64,000 bases of DNA from Sporosarcina sp. FSL W7-1349 (GCF_038003045.1 NZ_JBBOOK010000001.1:1054001-1118000); one strand, 5' to 3'; shown: positions 16,809 to 25,638, numbered from the stretch's first letter. The notes: generated from the letters alone by a model not told the origin. Numbers and translations are program-made.

Positions 16809-17976
16809 TCAAAAACCATCCCTTTATATCGTCCGGGTCATTGGTGCATTTCCCATGGAGAACGGCCGATTCGATTTTTTGTATCCAGTCGCCGGTCCAT
16901 TTTCCGCCCCTGACACCGGCCCAGCCGATTAGATCGCTTCCTCTCACCGCCAAGTCCGCCTTCGATCGGATCGGCAGCTCACGGTGCCTTCTTTCCATTT
17001 CTTCGAATGAAGTCGGCTCGATTCTCGGAGCCAATTTGCGAAGAAGCTTTTCACAGACGAGAAGGACATCCATCGCATATGTATAGAAATCCTCCACAGT
17101 ATACGGACGGGTCCCCCGTTTTTCCATCAAGTCCTCGACATTATGGAGAAACTCCTTTTCCCGATTGGATAATTTATAAGCCCGTGCCACTTCGGAAGAT
17201 CCGAATTTTCCGGCGGCCATCAAACTGGCCCAGCCTTCCGATGCTGTTTCGTACGGGGCTGTCCGAGCAAGTGCTGCTCCGTCTTCCGGAAAAAGCGGCA
17301 AAACTCCGCTCAGTCCTGTGTCGGCTGCATAGCGAAACGCTTTTACGGGGTTTATTCCGGTAAACAGCTTATCCATCTCAGCTTTAATCCGTTCAATGGC
17401 GATATGCCGAAGGAGTGCTTTCTTCTTCCCGATCGCTTCACAAGTATTGTCCTCGATCGTAAAATCCAGCACGGAAGAGAAACGGATGGCCCGGACCATC
17501 CGAAGAGCGTCTTCATCGAACCGTTCCGTGGCCTTGCCAATCGCCCGGATGACGCCCAGCTCCAGATCGTCTTTCCCCCCGAACAGATCAATCAATTTGC
17601 CTTCCCGCGTCACTGCCAGCGCATTGATTGTATAATCCCGGCGTGCCAGATCCTCCTGCAGCGACCGGACAAATTGGACCTCATCCGGCCGCCGATGATC
17701 CGAATACGTCCCTTCCGTCCGATACGTTGTCACTTCGATCGCTTCCCCGTCGAGCAAGACAAGTACGGTGCCATGGGCAATCCCGACGTCGACGGTATTT
17801 GGAAACACCGCCTTTACCTCAGTCGGTTCCGCTGATGTCGCAATATCGAAATCCTTTGCCGGCTTGCCGAGCAGGAAATCCCGCACAGCCCCCCCGACAA
17901 AGACCGCTTCGTAGCCTTCCTTTTCCAGAGCCGCAATGGCCTTCTTTCCTGCCGGGGTCCCGAATTGTTCGATCAT
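16786..17976 (-). CDS. cca: CCA tRNA nucleotidyltransferase
   Basis: Adds or repairs the 3'-CCA end of tRNAs (396 aa). Class II nucleotidyltransferase head: VGGAVRDFLLGKPAKDFDIAT (about residues 28-47) with catalytic DFD at 42-44, then EVTTYRTEG and RRDYTINALA, and the neck ERF.EDALRMVRAIRF. Length and C-terminal helical region match the Firmicutes CCA-adding enzyme. It overlaps bshA by four bases and birA by 23, forming bshA-cca-birA. Confidence 0.96.
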   Translation of the reverse strand: MIEQFGTPAGKKAIAALEKEGYEAVFVGGAVRDFLLGKPAKDFDIATSAEPTEVKAVFPNTVDVGIAHGTVLVLLDGEAIEVTTYRTEGTYSDHRRPDEVQFVRSLQEDLARRDYTINALAVTREGKLIDLFGGKDDLELGVIRAIGKATERFDEDALRMVRAIRFSSVLDFTIEDNTCEAIGKKKALLRHIAIERIKAEMDKLFTGINPVKAFRYAADTGLSGVLPLFPEDGAALARTAPYETASEGWASLMAAGKFGSSEVARAYKLSNREKEFLHNVEDLMEKRGTRPYTVEDFYTYAMDVLLVCEKLLRKLAPRIEPTSFEEMERRHRELPIRSKADLAVRGSDLIGWAGVRGGKWTGDWIQKIESAVLHGKCTNDPDDIKGWFLNEFNREE

Positions 17977-19109
17977 GCTTTTCCCGCCACCTCGTAATAA
18001 ATGGTTTCATATTCGGAAACAATCGTTTCCGTGTTGAACTTTTCTTTCGCAATCGCCAAGGCATGGCTTTTAAACGTATCAAGCAACGCATTGTCATTCA
18101 GCAACAGGATCGCCTTGGCCGCCGCTGTCTCGCAGTCGCCAAGCGGCACGAGAAATCCGTTGACCCCGTCCTCGATCACTTCCGGAATGCCGCCGATTTT
18201 CGTCGCGATGGACGGCACCCCGCAAGCGAGTGCTTCCAGCAGAACTAAGCCGAACGCTTCCTTTTCGGACAGATGGAACATGACATCGCTGATTGCGAGC
18301 AATTCAGGCAAATCATCCCGTTTTCCAGTGAAGATGACGTGGCGCTCAAGGTTTAATTCCTCAACGAGCCTTTCCATTTCCAGTTTTTCCGGACCTTCTC
18401 CGACAAGCAGCAATTTGACATCGGCCATTTGTTCGACCACTTTTTGGAAACTCATAATGACATCCGGAATCCGTTTCACTTCCCTGAAATTCGAAATATG
18501 AATAATCACTTTTTCTTCCCGGCGGATTCCGAGTTCCTGCTTGAGCAGACCCGGGTCGACCGGATAATAACGATTTTCATCGATAAAATTATAAATTCGC
18601 GTAATCGGACCATCTGGCCGGATCAATTCCATCGTTTCCTGCACGAGACAGTCGGAGACCGCGGTCGTCCGATCCGACTTGTTGATGCCGTAACGGACTG
18701 TATTGCGCAAACCTGGATCATGCCCGAGAATTGTGACGTCTGTTCCATGCAGCGTCGTGATGATACCGATATCGGATTGGGCCATATCCTTCGCAAGCGA
18801 TGCAGAAATCGCGTGAGGCACCGCATAATGGACATGAAGCAAATCCAGTTGTTCCTCCACGATCACTTGCGCAATTTCGTTGGCGAGCGCGATATCATAG
18901 GGGGGATATTTGAAAACGGAATACCCTTCGATTTTCACTTCATGAAAAAAGATGCGGGGATTTTCTTCAGTGAGTCGGAAAGGGCGGCCTGATGAAATGA
19001 AATGCATCTCATGGCCCCGCTCCGTCATCTTTTTACCAAGTTCCGTTGCGACAACGCCGGAACCGCCTAAGGAAGGGTAGCAGATGACTCCCACTTTCAG
19101 CTTATTCAC
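17973..19109 (-). CDS. bshA: N-acetyl-alpha-D-glucosaminyl L-malate synthase
   Basis: GT4-type glycosyltransferase that makes GlcNAc-malate, the first step of bacillithiol synthesis (378 aa). The N-terminal loop CYPSLGGSGVVATELGK and the C-terminal donor site EAFGLVLLEALACGVPSIATKIGGIPEVI (E-x7-E) are clear. In B. subtilis bshB1 and mgsA lie beside bshA; both are missing here, so the deacetylase must be encoded elsewhere. The bacillithiol disulfide reductase gene at 51243 supports use of this thiol. Confidence 0.95.
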   Translation of the reverse strand: MNKLKVGVICYPSLGGSGVVATELGKKMTERGHEMHFISSGRPFRLTEENPRIFFHEVKIEGYSVFKYPPYDIALANEIAQVIVEEQLDLLHVHYAVPHAISASLAKDMAQSDIGIITTLHGTDVTILGHDPGLRNTVRYGINKSDRTTAVSDCLVQETMELIRPDGPITRIYNFIDENRYYPVDPGLLKQELGIRREEKVIIHISNFREVKRIPDVIMSFQKVVEQMADVKLLLVGEGPEKLEMERLVEELNLERHVIFTGKRDDLPELLAISDVMFHLSEKEAFGLVLLEALACGVPSIATKIGGIPEVIEDGVNGFLVPLGDCETAAAKAILLLNDNALLDTFKSHALAIAKEKFNTETIVSEYETIYYEVAGKA

Positions 19110-19135
19110 AAGCGCTCCCCCTTCTGGATCCTATT

Positions 19136-19936
19136 TTACTCGATAATATTCTCCAATCCATAGATGAAGTCTTCCCCTTCCATGACGTGACGAATCGCCA
19201 TGATAATCCCCGGCATGAAAGACTTGCGGTCGAATGAATCATGGCGAATACTCAGCAGTTCTCCTTCGCCGCCGAGCAGCACTTGCTGGTGGGCAAGCAG
19301 TCCTGGAAGGCGGATACTATGGATTTTCATGCCATCCACATCGGCACCGCGCGCTCCTGGTTGATGCTCCTGCTCTTCCGGATGGCCCTGGATATGCGGC
19401 GTCCGGACTTCCTTGATCATATCCGCCGTCTTCACCGCGGTTCCGGACGGTGCATCCAGTTTGCGGTCATGGTGCATCTCCAGAATTTCGACATCCCCAA
19501 GATAACGGGCTGCCATTACAGAGAATTTCATCATCAGAACGGCACCGATAGAGAAGTTCGGCGCAATGATGCCGCCGATTTGGGCTTTATGCGCCATATC
19601 GATCAATGTGTCAATCTCCTCGGCAGTCAAGCCCGACGTACCGATTACTGGCCGGATGCCAAATGATATAGCCTCCGTCGCATTTTGGAAAACAGCGTCT
19701 GGATCTGTCACATCAAGCAAGACATCCGGCTTGTCAAAATCGGCCAAATGGGCAAGCGAAGTGTAAATCGGAATTCCGCCTCCGTCCGATACGATTTCCC
19801 CATCCTTGATATATTGCCCTTCGAATTTATAATCGAGCGCTGCCACCACTTCCATGTCAGGCGCTTCAGTGATCGCTTGGATTGCAGTCGTGCCCATACG
19901 GCCCCGTGCTCCTGCGATTGCCACTTTGATTGTCAT
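19136..19936 (-). CDS. dapB: 4-hydroxy-tetrahydrodipicolinate reductase
   Basis: NAD(P)H-dependent reductase of the lysine/diaminopimelate pathway, feeding cell-wall DAP and spore dipicolinate (266 aa). The Rossmann loop is VAIAGARGRMGTT (about residues 5-17). The catalytic region is EMHHDRKLDAPSGTAVKTA with the conserved His-His and Lys. FDRKSFMPGIIMAIRHV is the C-terminal signature. It overlaps the MazG-like gene by four bases. Length is normal. Confidence 0.96.
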   Translation of the reverse strand: MTIKVAIAGARGRMGTTAIQAITEAPDMEVVAALDYKFEGQYIKDGEIVSDGGGIPIYTSLAHLADFDKPDVLLDVTDPDAVFQNATEAISFGIRPVIGTSGLTAEEIDTLIDMAHKAQIGGIIAPNFSIGAVLMMKFSVMAARYLGDVEILEMHHDRKLDAPSGTAVKTADMIKEVRTPHIQGHPEEQEHQPGARGADVDGMKIHSIRLPGLLAHQQVLLGGEGELLSIRHDSFDRKSFMPGIIMAIRHVMEGEDFIYGLENIIE

Positions 19937-20280
19937 TTCGGTTCCTCCTTTTTAGTCCAGCGATCGGCATCCCGCACTTTAAACTTCTGCAGGACAGTGC
20001 TCAATGCATCTTCCAAACTGATGCCTTGGGAATTAGCAAAGCAGACGAGAACGAAAAACAAATCGCCCACCTCTTCTTCCATTGAACGGACCGCTTCTTC
20101 CGGCTTTTTCTTTTTCATTCCATAGACATGCTGCACTTCCCTCGACAGCTCCCCCAACTCCTCCGTGAGCCGGGCCAGCAGTTCCATCGGGGGGAAGTAT
20201 CCTTCCTTGAAACCGTTTATGTATTGATCGACTTCTTGTTGCAAGTGTTCCAATGTCTTCGCTTGTTGCATAAACGTCAA
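19933..20280 (-). CDS. MazG-like nucleotide pyrophosphohydrolase (YpjD-like)
   Basis: A 115-residue single-domain MazG fold protein. The metal-binding signature is ELGELSREVQHVYG (EExxE-like) followed by EEEVGDLFFVLVCFAN (ExxD). Family members hydrolyse nucleoside triphosphates to monophosphates and pyrophosphate. B. subtilis YpjD holds the same position upstream of dapB. Start at 20280 is about 100 bases from the divergent YitT gene, so both promoters share this interval. Confidence 0.88.
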   Translation of the reverse strand: MTFMQQAKTLEHLQQEVDQYINGFKEGYFPPMELLARLTEELGELSREVQHVYGMKKKKPEEAVRSMEEEVGDLFFVLVCFANSQGISLEDALSTVLQKFKVRDADRWTKKEEPK

Positions 20281-20377
20281 CTCCCTACCTCATCGTATTC
20301 ATTACCACCAATATTGTCAAAATAAAAAATATCATTGATAATGGCTTTATTGTACCAAAATGAAGGGAGTGCAACGA

Positions 20378-21250
20378 TTGCTCGAAACAATTAAAATCAA
20401 AAATATCATATTCATCATTCTCGGCGCAGCCATTTTCAGTTTCGGCCTTGTCCATTTCAATATCCAGCATGCTTTGGCAGAAGGCGGCTTCACCGGAATC
20501 ACGCTCATTTTGCTTTTCGCATTCGACTGGGATCCTGCCATCATGAACTTGGTATTGAACATCCCAATGTTTTTCCTCGGCTGGAAACTGCTCGGCAGGC
20601 GGATGTTCATCTATACGATTATCGGAACCGTTGCCGTATCCGTTTTCCTGAAAGTGTTCATGAAATACCAGATCGATATCCATTTACAAGATGATATGTT
20701 CCTCGTCGCCCTCTTTGCCGGTGTCTTCATCGGAGTCGGACTTGGCATCATTTTCCGCAACGGTGGAACGACGGGCGGTGTCGACATTATCGCGCGGCTG
20801 ATAAATAAATACATCGGCTGGAGCATGGGGAAAACAATGTTCCTCTTCGATGCACTTGTCATGGCCGTTTCCTGGATCGTCTATCTAGATCACCGCTCGA
20901 TGATGTACACGTTAGTCGCCCTTTACGTCAGCGCGCGTGTCATTGACTTCGTACAAGAAGGGGCCTATGCCGCCAGGGGAGCCTTCATCATTTCGGAGAA
21001 TCAAGACGCCATCGCGACAAAAATCACCTTGGACATGGAACGAGGCGTAACCGTTTTCCGAGGGTACGGACATTTCACAAAAGGCGATCGAGAAATCCTC
21101 TATTGTGTAGTCGGGCGAAATGAGATCATGCGATTGAAAAACATCATCACATCAGTCGATCCCCATGCCTTCGTCACCTTGACGGATGTCTATGATGTCA
21201 TGGGAGAAGGCTTCACCCTAGATGAACAAAAACGGCCAATCGATCGGTGA
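20378..21250 (+). CDS. ypjC: YitT family membrane protein (YpjC-like, DUF2179)
   Basis: Five or six N-terminal membrane segments (IIFIILGAAIFSFGLVHF, MNLVLNIPMFFLGWKLLG, MFLVALFAGVFIGVGLGIIF and others), then a cytoplasmic DUF2179 domain (RGVTVFRGYGHFTKGDREILYCVVGRNE). The motif GGTTGGVDIIARLINKY is the YitT hallmark. Function is not established for this subfamily. I start at TTG 20378 because AAGGGAG at 20363-20369 precedes it by eight bases; ATG at 20360 is in frame but has no site. It is transcribed away from the dapB operon. Confidence 0.88.
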   Translation: MLETIKIKNIIFIILGAAIFSFGLVHFNIQHALAEGGFTGITLILLFAFDWDPAIMNLVLNIPMFFLGWKLLGRRMFIYTIIGTVAVSVFLKVFMKYQIDIHLQDDMFLVALFAGVFIGVGLGIIFRNGGTTGGVDIIARLINKYIGWSMGKTMFLFDALVMAVSWIVYLDHRSMMYTLVALYVSARVIDFVQEGAYAARGAFIISENQDAIATKITLDMERGVTVFRGYGHFTKGDREILYCVVGRNEIMRLKNIITSVDPHAFVTLTDVYDVMGEGFTLDEQKRPIDR

Positions 21251-21273
21251 CTGTCACCTCCTCAAGGAACCAA

Positions 21274-21302
21274 AAAGGCTGTCCTTTTCCGGACAGCCTT
21301 TT
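21274..21302. terminator. Bidirectional terminator between the convergent ypjC and yugP-like genes
   Basis: AAGGCTGTCC pairs perfectly with GGACAGCCTT across TTTTCC, with A-rich and T-rich flanks on both sides. It lies between a plus-strand and a minus-strand gene end, so it can serve both. Confidence 0.88.
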
Positions 21303-21304
21303 GC

Positions 21305-21973
21305 TTATTCTCTGTTCGTGAAAATCAAGATAAGGCGGACTAGCTCCAACACGGCGACAGCTGCTGCTGCGACATAAGTCATTGCGGCGGCGCTCAACAC
21401 TTTTTTCGCGTGCGGTTCTTCCTCATTGCGGATAACACCGAGCTCCACGATTTGATTCATCGCACGGCTGGATGCATTGAACTCCACTGGCAATGTGACA
21501 AGTTGGAAGACGACCCCAACCGCCAACAGAACAATCCCGATCAACAGCATGGAATTCAAGTTGGAGAAAATAAGGCCAATCATGATGAAAATCCAAGAAG
21601 CATTGGAAGTCAAATTGACGGCAGGCACCATCCGATGGCGCAAACGCAAGAATGAATAGGCTTCCTTATCTTGAATCGCATGTCCGACCTCGTGAGCTGC
21701 GACCGCTGTTCCCGCAACCGATGCTTCGCGATAGTTTTGTGGTGACAAAGCAACTGTCTTCGTAAGCGGGTTATAATGATCGCTCAGAAATCCTTGGCCT
21801 TCCACGACTTTCACATTGTGCAGTCCGTTGTGGTCCAAAATGAGCCGAGCCACTTCCGCACCCGTCATACCGGATGTCGAGCGAACTTTTGCATATTTTT
21901 TATACGTACTTTTTACTTTGAATTGAGCATAGAGCGGCAAGATAATAATTGCTGCGAAGTAAATCCAAAACAT
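21305..21973 (-). CDS. Zinc-dependent membrane metallopeptidase, YugP type
   Basis: A 222-residue membrane protein with the zinc-binding motif HEVGH in VAAHEVGHAIQDKEAYSFLRLRH (about residues 93-115). An N-terminal membrane segment (MFWIYFAAIIILPLYAQFKV) and three more hydrophobic segments after the active site (WIFIMIGLIFSNLNSMLLIGIVLLAVGVVF, AAAMTYVAAAAVAVLELV) are visible. This architecture is the YugP/neutral zinc metallopeptidase family, whose substrate is not established. It appears monocistronic, ending at a shared terminator. Confidence 0.88.
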   Translation of the reverse strand: MFWIYFAAIIILPLYAQFKVKSTYKKYAKVRSTSGMTGAEVARLILDHNGLHNVKVVEGQGFLSDHYNPLTKTVALSPQNYREASVAGTAVAAHEVGHAIQDKEAYSFLRLRHRMVPAVNLTSNASWIFIMIGLIFSNLNSMLLIGIVLLAVGVVFQLVTLPVEFNASSRAMNQIVELGVIRNEEEPHAKKVLSAAAMTYVAAAAVAVLELVRLILIFTNRE

Positions 21974-22041
21974 TTTCAGTTTCCTCCCCTTTCTCTCTAC
22001 TCTTTATTTTAGTATGCCCCAGACGGAACCGCAACTATTTG

Positions 22042-22641
22042 CTATTTCGATTTCGGTCGCTTTCTCCAAATCCAGAAGGCCAGCCAAATACACGCCAAGG
22101 AGAGCCAGAATGTGAAATAACCGATTGGCTGCATATACTTCATGATGTCATAGTAAATCGGCATTTGACCGAACACATAGTCAATCACATCATTATGCAA
22201 TGTCCAGATGGCAGCCAATACGATATGAACGATGCCAAACCGGTAAAATGAGCTGTACAATACCGCTTGTACCGCCATGGCAAAATGGGAGACGACAAGC
22301 ATCCAGCCTTCCGGACCGATGGACCCTGTCTCCCAAAGCGTCATCATATTCATGACGACGGCCCACAGACCATATTTCACTAAAGTGATAAGAGCGAGCG
22401 CTTCCACTAGTTTGAAATTCCGGCCCACAATCCAGCCAAGGAGCGCCAAGCAAAAAAACAGGCTGGCTGTCGGACTATCCGGTACGAAAATCCAGAAAAG
22501 CGGTTCCGTTATCTGGAGCTGCCACATATACCAATAGTATCCGTACACCGTGCCGAATATGTTGACATATAACAAAATCCATAGAAACGATTTATGTGAT
22601 AATATCGACCAACCCAGTCTGAATATGGAACTCATGGACAC
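22042..22641 (-). CDS. ypjA: YpjA-like DUF1405 membrane protein
   Basis: A 199-residue protein with about six membrane segments, for example WILLYVNIFGTVYGYYWYMW, ASLFFCLALLGWIVG and YFTFWLSLACIWLAFWIW. It matches DUF1405/YpjA in topology and in position after qcrC. A terminator lies between qcrC and this gene, so it is probably not in the qcr transcript by default. Function is unknown. A longer start (MSMSS) and a second ATG two codons later are both possible. Confidence 0.85.
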   Translation of the reverse strand: MSMSSIFRLGWSILSHKSFLWILLYVNIFGTVYGYYWYMWQLQITEPLFWIFVPDSPTASLFFCLALLGWIVGRNFKLVEALALITLVKYGLWAVVMNMMTLWETGSIGPEGWMLVVSHFAMAVQAVLYSSFYRFGIVHIVLAAIWTLHNDVIDYVFGQMPIYYDIMKYMQPIGYFTFWLSLACIWLAFWIWRKRPKSK

Positions 22642-22679
22642 CTCTCCGATTGGTTTGATAAATAACTTGTATGTATGAA

Positions 22680-22708
22680 AAAAAGAGCCAGTTTCCTGAC
22701 TCTTTTTT
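22680..22708 (-). terminator. Terminator of qcrABC
   Basis: On the minus strand AAGAGTCAG pairs with CTGGCTCTT (one G-U pair) around GAAA and is followed by TTTTTTTC. It lies about 45 bases after the qcrC stop. Confidence 0.82.
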
Positions 22709-22754
22709 ATTCGGATGAATCGGAACGCAGATTAGGCATCCGATCTTATCCGTA

Positions 22755-23525
22755 TTACTCTTCGTTACCCAATTCTGAGATGAATTCAGCCATGACTTGG
22801 AGATCTTCCTCCGAGCCATCCCATGTTCCAGGAGGCATGTCGCCAATCCCATCATGGGCAATCGTTACGATTTCTTCCGGAGACAAACCGGTACCCGCAA
22901 GCGGTTTACCGAGTCCGCCTTGGAAGGCATCGCCGTGACAGCCGATACAAGTAGAAGCGGCATAGATTTGATAACCTTCTGCTTCAGCATCGTATTCGAC
23001 CTCTTCAACAATCGCACCTTGTGCTTTTGCAGCTTCCCAGTCATGGTTCACATAAGATTCCCAAGTCAAATAGAAAAGTGCTGCGAAAGTCAATAGCATG
23101 AATGCTGTCGGAAGCGGGCGTTTTAACGGACGGCGTTCTTTCGTTGTGTCCATGAATGGCACGAGCATCAAAGCACCCATAGCCAGTCCAGGAATGATGA
23201 TCGCACCGACGACGTTCCATGGTCCGGAAGCGAATTCATATTTCAGCAATTGGTACATCGAAAGGAAGTACCAGTCCGGAACCGGCATATATGTCGTGTC
23301 CGTCGGATCTGCTTGACGTTCAAGCGGAGACGGATGAGCGACTGTTAAGATCAAGTAACCGATGAGGAAAACAGCTCCGACCATCCATTCCTTCAAAAGG
23401 AAGTTCGGCCAGAATGCTTCCGTTTTACCAGGATATTCTGAGTAGTCTTTCGGGACGTTCGGCATCTTGCCTTCAGCCTTGATACGTGAGTCCCCGACAA
23501 ACTTCATCCCTTTACCGCGCTGCAT
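22755..23525 (-). CDS. qcrC: Menaquinol:cytochrome c oxidoreductase, cytochrome c subunit
   Basis: Subunit IV/cytochrome c fusion of the Bacillus-type bc complex (256 aa). The N-terminal half resembles subunit IV of b6f, with three membrane segments (WMVGAVFLIGYLILTVA, VVGAIIIPGLAMGALMLV, AFMLLTFAALFYLTW) and the PVPDWYFLSMYQLLKYE quinol-site region. The C-terminal half has one heme c site, CIGCH at 193-197, with the axial methionine probably in IGDMPPGTW. It is last in qcrA-qcrB-qcrC. Confidence 0.96.
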   Translation of the reverse strand: MQRGKGMKFVGDSRIKAEGKMPNVPKDYSEYPGKTEAFWPNFLLKEWMVGAVFLIGYLILTVAHPSPLERQADPTDTTYMPVPDWYFLSMYQLLKYEFASGPWNVVGAIIIPGLAMGALMLVPFMDTTKERRPLKRPLPTAFMLLTFAALFYLTWESYVNHDWEAAKAQGAIVEEVEYDAEAEGYQIYAASTCIGCHGDAFQGGLGKPLAGTGLSPEEIVTIAHDGIGDMPPGTWDGSEEDLQVMAEFISELGNEE

Positions 23526-23571
23526 AGTGTCCCCTCCTTAAATAAAATCAGCGTTGGACCTATTCGATTTC

Positions 23572-24246
23572 TTATAGCGGTCCGGAAATACCTTGTCTTC
23601 GGATCATGATAAAGTGTGCCGCAAGCAACCCAAGCAAAGCAGCCGGTAAGAAGAATACATGAATCGCGAAGAAACGTGTCAATGTTTGTGCACCGAGAAT
23701 AGTCGAGTCCCCTGCGAGAAGGATTTTGATCGATTCCCCGATGAATGGGACGGAAGCGGCAATCTCGATCCCTACTTTCGTAGCGAACAATGCTTTCATA
23801 TCCCATGGTAGTAGATAGCCTGTGAAACCGAGACCAAGCATGACAGCGAAAATCAACACGCCGACAACCCAGTTCAATTCACGTGGCTTCTTGTAAGAAC
23901 CTGTAAAGAATACACGTAATGTATGTAGGAACATCATGACGATGACTAGCGATGCCCCCCAGTGGTGCATCCCGCGCACAATTTCACCGAAAGCTACTTC
24001 ATTTTGAAGATAGTAAACGGATTTCCAAGCATTTTCAATGTCCGGTGTATAATACATCGTCAAGAACATACCGGATAAGATCTGGATGACAGTGACGAAA
24101 AACGTCAATCCCCCGAAACAATAAATGAATGCGGAAAAGTGGTGTGCAGGGTTTACGTGCTCAGGTACTTCGTGGTCAGCGATATCGCGCCAAATCGGGG
24201 TGATATCCAACCGTTCGTCAACCCAGTCATAAATTTTATTCAGCAC
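23572..24246 (-). CDS. qcrB: Menaquinol:cytochrome c oxidoreductase, cytochrome b subunit
   Basis: Cytochrome b6-type subunit (224 aa) with four membrane segments carrying the heme histidines (for example MHHWGASLVIVMMFLHTLRVFF and FFAIHVFFLPAALLGLLAAH). A conserved cysteine that covalently holds a third heme in b6f-type proteins may be represented in FIYCFGGL. PWDMKALFATKVG matches the b6 family. It transfers electrons from menaquinol. Operon position between qcrA and qcrC is as in B. subtilis. Confidence 0.96.
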   Translation of the reverse strand: MLNKIYDWVDERLDITPIWRDIADHEVPEHVNPAHHFSAFIYCFGGLTFFVTVIQILSGMFLTMYYTPDIENAWKSVYYLQNEVAFGEIVRGMHHWGASLVIVMMFLHTLRVFFTGSYKKPRELNWVVGVLIFAVMLGLGFTGYLLPWDMKALFATKVGIEIAASVPFIGESIKILLAGDSTILGAQTLTRFFAIHVFFLPAALLGLLAAHFIMIRRQGISGPL

Positions 24247-24268
24247 TTCGGTCGTACCCCCTTACTTT

Positions 24269-24772
24269 TTAGACTAATGTGTTCGGTATTGTTTTCCCGA
24301 GATAGACAAGCCCATCTACCACTTCGACTTCATACTCGTCAAGTGGACCGATTGGCGGGGTCCCTTTTACGTTTTCACCGTTTTTCAAGTAACGTCCTGC
24401 GTGACATGGGCAGAAGAATTCATTCGCATGCGCAGGGTCCCCTCCCCAGTTCACCGTACAACCCAAATGCTTACAGACAGGGGAAAGCGCGATGATTTTA
24501 TCGCCTTCTTTATAGACCCAAGCCGTGTTGGATACGTCGGACTTGTACCAAGCATCTTGTCGATCCTTGATCGTAAAGTCGACACGAACCGGCTCCTCCG
24601 TAAGATCGTCCGCCTTATGCTCTGTCGGGATGAAATCACCGCCACCAGAAGCTTGCAAGACCGGATCGATTGCAAAGCGAACCATTGGCATCAGCATTGC
24701 AGAAGCCATGAAGCCGCCCGTACCCATCAATGTATAGCTAAGGAATTGGCGTCTAGACACTTTCTTGCTCAT
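24269..24772 (-). CDS. qcrA: Menaquinol:cytochrome c oxidoreductase, Rieske iron-sulfur subunit
   Basis: Rieske protein of 167 residues. The [2Fe-2S] ligands are in CKHLGC and CPCHAGRY, and both also contain the extra disulfide cysteines. The N-terminus carries a twin-arginine signal anchor (VSRRQFLSYTLMGTGG) that would place the folded domain outside the membrane through Tat. Start is ATG 24772, behind AGGAGGG. First gene of qcrABC, with a promoter candidate at 24830-24857. Confidence 0.96.
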   Translation of the reverse strand: MSKKVSRRQFLSYTLMGTGGFMASAMLMPMVRFAIDPVLQASGGGDFIPTEHKADDLTEEPVRVDFTIKDRQDAWYKSDVSNTAWVYKEGDKIIALSPVCKHLGCTVNWGGDPAHANEFFCPCHAGRYLKNGENVKGTPPIGPLDEYEVEVVDGLVYLGKTIPNTLV

Positions 24773-24829
24773 CAATTTCCCTCCTCTTACTTAAAGGTCA
24801 GTCCAACGGACATGCTTTTTCTAATTGTA

Positions 24830-24857
24830 ATACTAGGACATATCTATGATATATCAA
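24830..24857 (-). promoter_or_regulatory. Candidate promoter of qcrABC
   Basis: On the minus strand TTGATA (24857-24852) and TAGTAT (24835-24830) are separated by 16 bases, about 60 bases before qcrA. The remaining gap up to ypiF (to 25133) holds a hairpin repeat, annotated separately. Confidence 0.4.
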
Positions 24858-24936
24858 TGCGTAGGGAAATTCAATCATGCTTTCCATACGTATTTCAGAT
24901 TGTGAACAAATCTTGAATTTTTGATGAACATGGCGA

Positions 24937-25051
24937 ATCGAGCCACGAAGCGCTCGATTTGCCGTATTTCCACGCACTTTGCAAAAATTAAGACATTCTC
25001 CTGTTACCAAGCGCTACGCTTTTTGGCACAAAGGCCGTTCTTCGTGATTGC
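24937..25051. repeat. Modular hairpin repeat, copy A
   Basis: An intergenic element between ypiF and qcrA, made of successive short hairpins: ATCGAG/CTCGAT, a module containing CGCACTTTGCA, then CCAAGCGCTACGCTTTTTGG and GGCCGTTCTTCGTGA. The same modules in the same order occur at 58102-58222, and the first two at 50316-50421. It carries no open frame of note. Confidence 0.75.
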
Positions 25052-25133
25052 ATTCCCTGAAGCCGTCCATTACAAATTATTTATTTATTTCAAATAGTTC
25101 AACTTACTATAACTTGTCCAAAGCTCATTTTCT

Positions 25134-25583
25134 TCATTGCCCTGCCCATGCTGCAGAGAATTTTGGCACCAATTGGCGAATCTGATCTTCCATAATGGAC
25201 TGCCGCAGTTTGGCGTCCATGCTTTCAAGAGGAATGGCGGGCAGCCAGATCACCTCTCCTGCAAGCTCCATGCTTGTCCAATCCGGATCTGTCGTCAGGA
25301 AGAAAATATGTTTGAACGGCATCCGGGATAAGTCTTCCGACCACGTTTTGCCCATCTGCTCCAGATCGACGGAAGGCGTGTAGGAAAACGGCGGAACCAG
25401 CACCATCCGTCCTTTGAATTGTGTTTCGATGAACATCGTCAAATTCATAAGGAAGTCCGAGGAAGACGCCGCGGTTTTCATCTTCTCCAAATCTGTCTCC
25501 ACCTTGATGAGGGGGACGAGCAATGTGTCGATGTATTCCGTTTGTTGCAAATAGGTATCCAGTTCCTTGGCAGTCCAATTCAT
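25134..25583 (-). CDS. ypiF: YpiF family protein (DUF2487)
   Basis: A 149-residue soluble protein with the conserved features of DUF2487: MNWTAKELDTYLQQTEYIDTLLVPLI at the N-terminus and PFKHIFFLTTDPDW in the C-terminal half. No catalytic motif is visible and function is unknown. Position between ypiB/reoY and qcrA is conserved in Bacillus. Start at 25583 follows GGGGGAATTCAA. A hairpin at 25613-25637 separates it from reoY and may attenuate read-through. Confidence 0.85.
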   Translation of the reverse strand: MNWTAKELDTYLQQTEYIDTLLVPLIKVETDLEKMKTAASSSDFLMNLTMFIETQFKGRMVLVPPFSYTPSVDLEQMGKTWSEDLSRMPFKHIFFLTTDPDWTSMELAGEVIWLPAIPLESMDAKLRQSIMEDQIRQLVPKFSAAWAGQ

Positions 25584-25612
25584 TTGAATTCCCCCTTTAC
25601 ACATGATGAAAC

Positions 25613-25637
25613 GACTCCATCTAAAAAGGATGGAGTC
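25613..25637. terminator. Hairpin between reoY and ypiF, possible attenuator
   Basis: GACTCCATC pairs perfectly with GATGGAGTC around seven bases. On the minus strand the following tract is GTTTCATC, so the T-run is weak. On the plus strand it is followed by ATCAGTTTTTT. Direction and strength as a terminator are uncertain. Confidence 0.45.
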
Positions 25638-25638
25638 A

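Noticed and set aside
20285..20862. Minus-strand open frames opposite the YitT gene
   Set aside because: They are antisense to a complete six-segment membrane protein with strong family motifs.
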